From: Paraphaeosphaeria minitans
Taxonomy: Eukaryota > Ascomycota > Dothideomycetes > Pleosporales > Didymosphaeriaceae
NCBI GenBank assembly: GCA_015832175.1
Contig: WJXW01000003.1
Location: 434,001-498,000 of the forward strand
DNA length: 64,000 nt
Direction: 5' to 3'
How positions within the stretch are numbered: the first letter of the stretch is position 1; the number at the start of each line of letters is the position of its first letter. Shown in pieces: positions 24,366 to 34,616 of the stretch. Below the pieces are notes generated by a model. The model was not told where the DNA came from. It did no database searches and saw only the letters and a list, made by a program, of their open reading frames with translations. The position numbers and the translations under genes are program-made.

Positions 24366-26965
24366 AAGTATCTCCTCTCTCCCCATTGGATCAATCGTGG
24401 CCCTGGATGGCGGAGCTCAGAAGGTCTGGGCCCATGATGCAAGGCTGCAGGCCTAGTTGTCACTATCAAAAGTAGGTAGGCAAAGTCGGGGACCTTGAGC
24501 TCGAGGTTTGTGTGGTTGTTTCGCTTGTCGCCACAACCCTTGGCCTTTTATGCTTCCCCGCTCTTTCTTCTTCCCCAGATCACCTGTCGTGGGGCCATTA
24601 GACCTTCCTACCGCAGCTTCCTACTGCAGTTTTTAACCCTGAATAGCTTTGTACCTATGGCGATGATGCCACGTATGACTAGACCCTTAAACATAGCTAT
24701 CTGTTCAAGAGATCTTGCGCGGCAGATAGGCCTCTTAGAGTGTTATCCTGCTAATCGTAGATAAAAGAGACATGATCTCTGGCTACGATACAAGATAGTC
24801 TTCACGGCGACACGAATACTATGGCCTGCGACTAATAGTAGCCTAAGGTATCCGGCCAACAAAGCTCTAACGTGTGGGGCTCCTATTGCTAATCACAACT
24901 ACTAGAGTCCCGCACTTTGTAATCGCAAGGACTTTAAATAATGGCATTAAAGTCTCCCTCTAGTGTAGCTAAAAGGCCGTCCCGTACCTAGGCTAGAGGC
25001 TACAGAAAACGTGCTTCTCTAGACGGGATTCAGCGCACCTAGGTACGCTACGGTTCTGAATCCCCACTGCGGTACCCTATCATCCTCTTCCGTCGCGCGT
25101 TCAAACTGCGTCGCCACGCTGAAGCATGCACCAAATTCGCCATCGGCCCGCCACGCACGCGGTATCACTACGAAGTACCGTAGACTAGACTAGACTAGAC
25201 TAAACGGCAAATCCAGATCCCCTTCCCCATCCCAAACCCATCAGGCATAACCCATCGTCTGCCCGGCGCTAGATCTGGTACACGTTGACCGGCACGTGCA
25301 CGCACCTTTACCTACCTACCGTACCAATGCCTAGGCCGCCTAATTCTCCGAGCAACGGACCGATGCGCGGGGCGCTCGTGGAGGGGGGGAGGGTGCTGGG
25401 ATGTGGGATGGGGGATGTGGGGAGCATGGGCGCGCCGCAGACTTGGGTTCGGTCAGGTCAGTGTCGCTGTTTAGGTAGGTACCTAGACATCTGCCTGGCG
25501 GGATTCTCCGCGCGTGTGTAGTGTTGGTCTCGGCTTGGCTTGCTGTGGCGTGGTAAGAAGACTTGAGATTGCGTAAGAACTTGGATAGTGTCTAGCTTTG
25601 CGAGTTGTGATGCTTTACCCTGAGATCTATACTGCTCCCTCGGCTTCGGGGGGTAGAAGGAAGTGATGTACATATCTATTCCCCCGGAGTGTAGTTGTAC
25701 ACGTACGCTGTGCTCATCTATTGCTGCTCTATATGCCATACATTGTAAGCCTCGCACTTTACTCACATGCAGGCGATGGGCTTCGATGACAGATTCAACG
25801 GGAGGGCAACGTGATATTGAGCCTGCCTACATGCTTTTCTGCCCATGGTGTTTCGGTGTAGAGTACTAATTTGTATATCGTGGCTTGATGCGTTGCATAG
25901 TGGCGGTTAGTGGAAATCTAATAGCGTAGAGTAAATGAAGACCATAAGTCAGTCTATCCATTGATGTTCGGTATTTAATAAGCCTACCGTCTCTGACAAG
26001 ACTTATCCTTCCCATACGGCAGACCACTTTGGGATTTGTATCGAAGACTGCCATCAATAGGATAAAGTTCTAGTAACGTGCTTCTTGTTAAAGTAATTTG
26101 AATCAAGGCTAATGTCCAGCGAGATAAAATTGTAAATGGTAGTCGTACTAAGGTGGAAGACAGCGTGTGGATTTGTTACTGCATGAAAAGCAGAAGACTA
26201 AGCCTAGGAACTGCAGGCTGTGAATGGCCGGTCCTTCGGGGCTATATAGCGCGGGTGAAGAACGGTATGTTATACCCTGAACGCCCCACACATTGCATTT
26301 ATTGAGAAATGCACATGCATTCAGCCTCTTATCAGTTATGTCGATGTAGGTAGACTTGTATTTGATGTACCGCTTGAACGTTGAACCATGATCGCAAACG
26401 CATAAAGGATACAAGGGACGTGAAGTTTCCCTCCAACGCTAGGCTGACTTTTCGAGGAAATGATCAAGAAGGCAAAATCCAAATCGAAGTGTGAGATCTG
26501 CTCCTCTACGACGCTGGAAGTTAATGAGAACCTAGCGAATACTAAGTCGCATTGATTCTGAAATACAGAGCCTCAATTAGGCTACCTTCTTGCTTTTGTG
26601 ATCCTTCGATCAGTGCACTCGTTTTAAAAGAAAGATATCGTTGAATGAATGTACCAAAGAGAATTACCTTGACACGAACTTATCGCGTGTCACTGGTGGA
26701 AGAAGAGCTATTGCTTGTCATGTCTTTGTGTATCGCGGCCCTCTTGGTGTGCAAACTCTAGTATCTGCTCAAGTAGTTGGTCTTAGAAAACTTCAATGAC
26801 AGTATCTTTCTGGAGAAAGCGATGATCTATCGTCAGCAACGTCCGGCAGGTTGATGTAATCAGCAGGTTGGCCGACAATGGGTTCAAAGAGTGGGACTGG
26901 AGGTGACGCATCGCATGCTGAGATTCCAAGTTTGTTAGACACAAGAGAAAGGAGTGCTACCACGA

Positions 26966-26972
26966 TGAGTCA
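26966..26972 (+). promoter_or_regulatory. Gcn4/CpcA-type site TGAGTCA
   Basis: A perfect match to the bZIP starvation-response element lies 353 bases upstream of the tryptophan synthase ATG. A partial copy, TGACTC, lies at 27230-27235. Fungal amino-acid biosynthetic genes are commonly controlled by this element, so a role here is plausible. Confidence 0.5.
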
Positions 26973-27254
26973 AAGTCATAGGATTGTTGGGAAGACTGCT
27001 AAATTGCGACGCCTAAAGGCCTGTGTAAAGAAGACGGTAATGTTGTGGCTCGGCCGAGGCGAATGCACTTACCGGATCAAGTCAAGCGCTCTTCTAGTGC
27101 AAAAGAATGTGCCCCTCCGAAGTGCGGCAGGCCAGATCCACGGTCGTCATCCGCTTAAATTATCCGGAACAGCAGAAGACTCACCACTCAATTTACTGCT
27201 CGGACATTCTCATTCCAGCAACCGCGACGTGACTCCTTATCGTTTGAGCTCGTG

Positions 27255-27260
27255 TATAAA
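27255..27260 (+). promoter_or_regulatory. TATA box (TATAAA) of tryptophan synthase gene
   Basis: TATAAA lies 65 bases before the ATG at 27325, downstream of the TGACTC motif. Spacing suits a short leader. Confidence 0.5.
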
Positions 27261-27324
27261 GTTTCGCTCAGAGCAATCGCTCGTTCTCTTTGTCTCTATC
27301 CCTCAATAGCAAAAGTACCCCACC

Positions 27325-29771
27325 ATGGACGCCATCAAGAAGACCTTCGCGCAATGCAAGAAGGAGGGCAGGGTAAGCGCAATTGGCGGAGAGGATTTAG
27401 ACCTGAGTACTGACTATGGATGCAGTCTGCCCTCGTCACGTATGTGACCGCGGGATTCCCCACCGCACAGGAAACGCCCGATATCATGCTCGGAATGGAA
27501 GCGGGTGGTGCTGGTACATTTCGAATGCCCAGAACGCCCCCAATTGCTATGCGACGGTGCGATTGACACAATTAGATATCATCGAACTTGGAATGCCCTT
27601 CACCGACCCAATTGCGGACGGTCCCACGATTCAAAAGGCCAACACGGTATGTTGAGTCATTCGCCACGCATATCTTTCGATATTGGCTGACGGCCGAAAT
27701 TATAGCAAGCCCTCAAGAATGGTGTCAACACGATCGATGTCCTCCAGATGGTTCGCGATGCGAGGAAGCGTGGCCTCAAGGCACCTGTCATGCTGATGGG
27801 ATACTACAACCCGCTGCTTAGCTACGGCGAAGAGCGCATGCTGCAGGACGCGAAAGAGGCAGGCGCCAACGGCTTCATCATTGTAGATCTCCCGCCGGAG
27901 GAAGCTCTCCGCTTCAGGAACTTCTGCCGCACCTATGGGTAACCGAACCAAAACACATCTTTACCAACGGCGGTACTAACACCAGAGACAGGCTGTCTTA
28001 CGTCCCATTAATCGCTCCCGCTACGTCCGAATCGCGTATGCGCGTTCTGTGCAAGATCGCCGATTCCTTCATCTACGTCGTCTCACGCATGGGTGTTACT
28101 GGCGCCAGTGGCACCATGAACGCTGCTCTTCCGCAATTGCTCGAACGCGTACACAAGTTTTCTGGAAACATACCCGCCGCTGTCGGATTCGGTGTCAGCA
28201 CACGCGACCACTTCGTAAGCGTCGGACAGATTGCAGAGGGCGTTGTCATTGGCAGCCAGATCGTCAACATCATCGCTGAATCTGCTCCCGGTGAAGGCGC
28301 CAAGGCCGTCGAGAAGTACTGCGATGAGATCTGCGGAAAGAGTACCCGTGCGACTAGCACGACTCGTGAAGTTGGTATCATCGAGACCTTGGATGCTGCC
28401 AAGGAACCCACTGAGGTACACGTTGACAAAGTCATCACTGATGCTGATGTTCCTGACGGTCCTGGACTTGCTGATCAGATGGAGGCTCTCAACAGAGACG
28501 TGGACGGCGCCGACGAAAACGCGCTTCCCACTCGATTTGGAGAGTTTGGAGGGCAGTACGTGCCAGAATCTCTCATGGACTGCCTTGCCGAGCTTGAGAA
28601 GGGCTTTAACGATGCGGTAAACGATCCAAAGTTCTGGGAAGAATACCGGTCTTACTTCGACTACATTGGTCGCCCCGGTCATTTACATTTGGCCGAACGC
28701 CTTACAGAGTATGCTGGTGGTGCTAATATCTGGTTGAAGAGAGAGGATTTGAACCACACTGGCAGTCATAAGATTAACAACGCACTCGGCCAGATCCTCA
28801 TCGCGAAAAGACTCGGAAAGACTGAGATTATTGCGGAGACTGGAGCCGGTCAGCACGGTGTTGCGACTGCTACCGTTTGTGCCAAGTTCGGTCTGAAGTG
28901 CACCATCTACATGGGTGCTGAGGATGTCAGGCGTCAGGCACTAAACGTCTTCCGCATCAAGCTACTGGGCGCACAGGTCGTCGCTGTCGAGGCTGGTTCC
29001 AAGACGCTTCGTGACGCAGTCAACGAGGCCATGCGGGCTTGGGTGGTCAACCTCGACACCACGCACTACCTTATCGGCTCGGCGATAGGACCTCATCCGT
29101 TCCCTACCATTGTCCGCACATTCCAGTCGATCATTGGAAACGAGACGAAGCAGCAGATGCAAGAGAAGCGTGGCAAGCTGCCCGACGCGGTGGTCGCATG
29201 TGTGGGTGGCGGCAGCAACGCTGTCGGCATGTTCTACCCCTTCTCCAAGGACCCGTCCGTAAAGCTCCTTGGTGTGGAAGCTGGTGGCGATGGTATTGAT
29301 ACCGGTCGCCACAGTGCTACCCTGAGCGGGGGCACGAAGGGTGTGCTCCACGGAGTCCGCACCTACATCCTCCAGAACAAGCACGGACAGATCACGGATA
29401 CCCACTCAGTCTCTGCTGGTCTCGACTACCCTGGTGTAGGACCCGAGCTTGCGTCGTGGAAGGACAGTGAGCGCGCCAAGTTCATCGCGGCGACGGATGC
29501 CGAGGCATTCCTGGGTTTCCGTCTCATCTCGCAGCTTGAAGGCATCATCCCCGCGCTTGAGACTGCGCACGCAATCTGGGGTGCTCTCGAGCTGGCCAAG
29601 ACGATGGAGAAGGGGCAGGACATTGTCATCTGTCTGTCTGGCAGAGGTGACAAGGACGTGCAGAGCGTGGCCGACGAGCTGCCTAAGCTGGGTCCCCAGA
29701 TCGGCTGGGACCTCCGCTGTAAGTAAACGAGTGAGACCTGGTGCGAGTTGTGCTAACATCAGGCAGTCTAA
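27325..29771 (+). CDS. Tryptophan synthase, fused alpha-beta (bifunctional)
   Basis: This enzyme makes the last two steps of tryptophan synthesis: the alpha part releases indole from indole-3-glycerol phosphate and the beta part (PLP) condenses it with serine. Exons are 27325-27372, 27426-27513, 27576-27646, 27706-27938, 27992-29718 and 29767-29771, giving 723 residues. Alpha motifs are [26 protein letters not shown] and GFGVST. A linker of about 90 residues precedes the beta part, with [11 protein letters not shown], the PLP lysine in [13 protein letters not shown], the glycine loop [11 protein letters not shown] and the end-region motif CLSGRGDKD. The last coding exon is only five bases (TC plus the stop TAA). 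Splicing changes the C-terminus from RCK to the family-typical WDLRF, and the removed 48-nt intron has GTAAGT and GCTAAC signals. Starvation-response motifs lie upstream. Confidence 0.95.
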
Positions 29772-29845
29772 ACGAGGTTGTTGGACGCCACGCTAGGAGG
29801 ATGTCGGCTCATATAGGGGGGGGGGGAGAGGGGGGAGGGAAGGTT

Positions 29846-29945
29846 GAATGAAGATGGTATAACTTATACTGGATGAGGATGCCATAACTTTTATTGAATG
29901 AGGATGCTATACCGTTTATTGAATGAAGATGCTATACCGTTTAGT
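29846..29945. repeat. 25-bp tandem repeat, 4 copies, just after tryptophan synthase
   Basis: Units like GAATGAGGATGCTATACCGT plus TTATT start at 29846, 29871, 29896 and 29921. The last two are nearly identical. They begin about 75 bases after the stop codon, so they may lie in the 3' untranslated region. A G-rich run precedes them near 29817. Confidence 0.9.
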
Positions 29946-30162
29946 AGACGCATAACCTGAATCTGTCTTGGAGGCGCTGAAACGATCACGGAGCTGTGCA
30001 TGTGAGCGTCGGCAGCATCTTGGCGTGATAGGTCTATCTACGTGTGCTATCGAATGGCATGACACAACCGGGAGCTGTTGTGCCCATTCACGGTCAGCCA
30101 TGTAGAAAGCGATCCGAGGCCGAGGACGCAGGGCCAACCGATGCAGCACATGGGTGGTCGGT

Positions 30163-30195
30163 CCAGGACCAGGACCGGGACCGGGACCGGGACCG
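30163..30195. repeat. (GGACCG)n hexamer run
   Basis: About five GGACCG/GGGACC units lie in the spacer 29772-30601, which otherwise shows no gene and must include the promoter of the phosphate transporter. Confidence 0.8.
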
Positions 30196-30601
30196 GAACC
30201 AGCCCACAGCGTCGGGATGGTGAAGCGCAACCGTGGTGCGCATACGAGACTCGTGTGCAGACCGACCAGCAATCCACTTTTCAGCGCCCCCGCTCCCGCC
30301 ACGCATACGCACAGTTGTCGCTCACCTATCGCCCATCGACCATCGCCTATCGCCCGCCTCTGTGCGCTGCCGTGCCATTAGTAGCGGGTCCGAATGCTCC
30401 GCCGCCTCGGTCGCAATTGGGCGCACTCGACCCTAAGCAAACACGCTGGACCGCATCGCCCAGCCCCAGCACCTCGACGGCCCACACGACAACGCCTTTG
30501 AGCTCCAGGAGCTTCCCCGACGCATCGGCAGCGGCAGACGAGACCAGAAGAGGGCGCTTAAGAGGCGGGAGAAGCTCGAGCAGCTTCGCGCGGCCGACGA
30601 G

Positions 30602-33272
30602 ATGAAATTCTCGCACAGCCTGCAGTTCAATGCAGTGCCGGACTGGAGCAACCACTACATCTCCTACAGCAACCTCAAAAAGCTCATCTACACGCTCGAG
30701 ACGCGCCTGAACCAGCAGGCTACCACCATCGATGCCGAGTCCTCCCCGCTGCTGAACGGCGCATCCGACGACCCTGACAAGGTCTTCACGCGCGCCCTCG
30801 ACGTCGAGCTCGAGAAGGTCTGCTCCTTCTATCAACTCAAGGAGAACGAGGTATACACCGATGTCCATGCCATCCTGCAGGACGAAGAAAGCTACGAGGA
30901 CGAGCAGGACGTCTACGAGCACGAGCGGGAGGCGGCACCGCAGGGCAAGAAGGGCCGCAGCGGGAGCATCTTCAAGGCCATTGGCTTCACCCGCGGACGA
31001 GGTGGCAGCACCGCGAGCAAGACGTCGACCATAACCGAAGAAGACGAGGACTCGGACGACGGTGCGAACGAGACGCCGCTGCTGCGGAGGAGAAGTGAGG
31101 ATGGCCACAGGCAACGGCGCATTTCGACCGACAACTACGACCTTGCTTCGTCCCGCCGGAGGACCAGCCAGGCCTTTGACGACTACAACGATATGTCCTT
31201 CTCAGCCCTCTACGACAAGGGCGTGTCACTCAAGCAGAGAACAGTCAGCATCTACGTGTCGCTCTGCGAGCTGCGGTCGTTCCTCCAGCTCAATAAGACC
31301 GGATTCGAAAAGGTCCTAAAGAAGTACGACAAGATCATGGACCGGAAGCTTAAGCGCACATATCTCGACGAACACGTCTACCCCGCAGAACCTTTCCAGA
31401 AAGACACAATGGACAAGCTCACCCAGCACCTGTCTCGCATAGAAACCATCTACTCGCGCATATGTACAAAGGGGGATGTGGACGAAGCGAAGCGGGAGCT
31501 GAGGCTACACTTGCGGGAGCACGTCGTCTGGGAGCGGAACACTGTCTGGCGTGAGATGATTGGTATCGAGCGCAAAGCCCAGAGTGCCAACATCGGTCTT
31601 ACACAACTGCTCGGCCGTGATTCTGATCCGAATCAGGTTCGCCGCCAGGGAGACGAAGTCAACGCGGAGCTCACCGAGGTCAAGACGCCCATTGGCAGAT
31701 ACAGGTGTCCTGCGTGGCTGCTGAGCTCCCAGTTCTGGACCGGTGTCTTCATCCTCGCCATCTTTGTTGTACTGTTGGTGGTACCTATTATGGAAAAACC
31801 GGAGCAGCAAAACTGTTTGGCCATGGTGATATTCGTCAGCTTGCTGTGGGCTACTGAGGTGCGTATCTCCGACACGGATTTAGATGGCTACTAACTCTAT
31901 TTAGACAATCCCTCTCTTCGTCACCTCTCTCCTTGTGCCCTTCCTTGCCGTCACTCTTCGGGTGGTCCGCAACGATGACACAGGCAGGCGGCTTGAGACG
32001 AGGCCTGCGACTACCTATGTCTTCGCCGCCATGTGGACGCCTGTCATCATGCTTCTTCTCGGTGGCTTCACCATCGCAGCAGCTCTGTCCAAGTACAACA
32101 TTGCCAAAATCATGGCTACCTTTGTGCTCAGCAAAGCCGGTACGAAGCCTCGCACCGTGCTAATCACCAACATGTTTGTTGCCATGTTTGCCAGCATGTG
32201 GATTAGCAATGTTGCTGCTCCTGTTCTGTGCTTCTCCATCATTCAGGTAAGTTGCTTTTTCCCGATGACGCCCATCTCTCTAATGTTCCAGCCTATTCTC
32301 CGCAACCTGCCTTCCGACTCCAACATGACCAAGGCGCTCCTCCTCGGTATCGCACTCGCATCAAACATGGGCGGGGCCGCCTCTCCCATTGCTTCGCCGC
32401 AGAACCTCATCGCCCTCCAGAACATGTCCCCAGAACCGTCATGGGGCGTCTGGTTTTTCATCGCGCTCCCCGTCTGCATCATCTCCATTCTTCTTATTTG
32501 GCTGCTTCTCCTCGTGACGTTCCGGCCTGGTCGCAACACAACTATCGTGCCGATCAAACCTGTCAATGACAAGTTTACCGCCACGCAATGGTTTATCTGC
32601 GTTGTCACCCTCGCCACTATCGTGCTTTGGTGCGTAAGTCACCAGCTCGAGCCCATATTCGGTGACATGGGCGTCATTGCTATTATTCCTATCGTCCTGT
32701 TCTTTGGCACTGGCATCCTCAACAAGGAAGACTTCAACAATTTCCTGTGGACTATAATCATTCTTGCCGCCGGTGGTCTGTCTCTGGGTAAATCAGTCAA
32801 CTCTTCGGGTCTGCTACACACTATCGCAGAGTCCATCACTAGCAGCGTAGAGGGCATGAGCCTCTACGGCGTCCTCGTCGTCTTTGCCGCACTCATCTTG
32901 GTGGTCGCGACGTTCATCAGCCACACCGTTGCTGCGCTCATCGTGCTACCTCTCGTGCAGCAGGTCGGACAGAGCATGGCCGAGCCGCATCCGAATCTTC
33001 TAGTCATGGGCAGTGTGCTCATGGCCAGTGCAGCCATGGGACTGCCGACGAGCGGATTCCCAAATATGAGTAAGTCACTGTTACGAACCCCGTCGCTCAG
33101 ATCACGCAGGGCTAACGCGCGAACAGCTGCCATCATGATGGAAGATCAGCGCACTGGACAGCGCTACCTCGGCGTCAAACACTTCCTCACCCGAGGCGTT
33201 CCTGCCTCGCTTATTGCTTTTGCCGTCGTCGTCACTGTTGGATACGGCCTGATGCTTGCTGCCGGCTTCTGA
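30602..33272 (+). CDS. SPX-domain low-affinity phosphate transporter (Pho87/Pho90/Pho91 family)
   Basis: The protein combines an N-terminal SPX domain, which senses inositol pyrophosphates, with a divalent-anion/Na+ symporter membrane domain. Exons are 30602-31858, 31905-32246, 32292-33069 and 33127-33272, giving 840 residues. SPX features are MKFSHSLQFNAVPDW, YSNLKKLIY and the later Lys-rich helix KVLKKYDKIMDRKLK. Membrane segments start at FWTGVFILAIFVVLLVVPIM; transporter motifs include SNMGGAASPIASPQN and the C-terminal GLPTSGFPNMT. Introns 2 (45 nt) and 3 (57 nt) are stop-free multiples of three. Removing intron 3 joins PNM to TAIMM, which fits the family. Yeast Pho87/Pho90 act at the plasma membrane and Pho91 at the vacuole; which applies here cannot be told. 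Confidence 0.93.
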
Positions 33273-34616
33273 TTTAGGGTCTGCTACCGCGTATTTACCG
33301 CGAGCTTTGTTTGGAGCGACTCATGCATCAACCGGCGTTGAACTGTTTTCAAAGATTGGATGGTTATAGTGTCTTCCGCGGGGGTGGGGGGGGAGGTGCA
33401 TTTCGATATAGCAAGTGGAAAGCCGTATGTTCAAGTCATTCTGATCATGTGATCATTCTGGTTCCCCCTTTCACTACCGACGCGATGTTTCCGCATATCA
33501 CCGCCTGTCGAGTGAGCCATCGTTATGCAGCGACCTCATGCACTGTAGGGGCTCTCGTTGACTCGCTCAACAGCCTGCAAGGCTCAAAGTGCCAACACCT
33601 ACGGTAATGTCTGTGCGGTGATAGGATCCGCGCTAGCGACGATTACCTAGGTTCTACATCGCGTTAGCTCTACCTTTATGGCATCTGTTCCAAGACGAGA
33701 TACATACGTTAATATAGAGAGAGAGAGAGCGAGAGACTGCAGGGGAAGTACAACCATGCTTTCTCAGCAGCAAGAGAAAAAAAAAAAACTTCGCAGCAAT
33801 ATAGCATTCCCCCATACACTACCCTACCGTAACCGCTAAAAGTTAAAGCAGCTTCGCCGAGGTTGTTTGCTGAGAAGCTCTCCTGTGACATGCAACACCG
33901 CGGCCTCCTAGCCTTAACTCCTAATAATATCTGCATAGTCTTGCCATTGTCGCAAATCTACCTCGCTCCAAAACATCGCTACAACGCACACTGGCCACCT
34001 CAGCGGGGTTGATGGACTGTTAGTGTGGGGTGGTGACTGCGTGAGTCTAAGGCTAAGGAGGTGGGAATGGGGATAGAGGGATGGGCTAGAGGATGAATAG
34101 AAAAAGAAGGATGGGCAAGAGGGTGTATAATAGGAATGCTTAGGGGGTATGTGTAGGGGAGTGACAGTTATTACTAATAGGATAATATAATATAGTGAAA
34201 TGTTTCATAATGCAGTTTACAGTGAGTCATTACATACTTTGTACATGTCGGCTATTAATATCTCCTCTAATATCCCAGCGGGTGCCTGGACAGCCAGCCG
34301 ATGTGCAAGCAGTCATTTGGTAGTAGTCTCGGCTTGCCAGCTGGTGGAGCTTGGCAGCGGGTAGACTCGTAGTGATGCTCTTGTTCCTTAGTGAAGCTTA
34401 CAAGCCCCGTAATGACTTGCGGCCAATCAATGCATAGGTATGATGTGCCGTTAATCGTACCCACCCCACCGCGTCAGCGGTGAGTGTGAGCTATCGTGAA
34501 TGAGTTCGTCCCGTGCTCCGGGACTGTATGTGAGTACCGTGACGAAGACCATGTAATCATACGGAACTCAGGTTCCGGTTTGAAATGAAAGGATCTGAGT
34601 CGATCACAATCATGGT
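33273..34616. other. Intergenic region after the phosphate transporter
   Basis: Nothing coding is recognised. A GA microsatellite lies at about 33715-33735 and a purine/A run near 33775-33789. The part after 34000 is A+T-rich. Confidence 0.6.

Larger units (their letters stand above)
19421..27324. other. 7.9-kb gene-poor, minisatellite-rich spacer
   Basis: No supported gene. At least five tandem arrays occur (listed separately), plus GTGGGTGGAT-type and GATGATGGA-type runs at about 20418-20640. From about 24.5 to 27 kb the DNA looks richer in A+T and TA steps, compatible with repeat-induced point mutation of an old element, but no transposase or reverse-transcriptase motif could be read. The longest open frames pass through the repeats. 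Confidence 0.6.

Noticed and set aside
26878..27309. 143-codon plus-strand ORF just before tryptophan synthase
   Set aside because: It overlaps the promoter, TATA box and leader of that gene and shows no domain.
29719..29726. Tryptophan synthase ending RCK at 29726
   Set aside because: A GTAAGT donor, GCTAAC branch site and GGCAG acceptor give the family-typical RF end instead.
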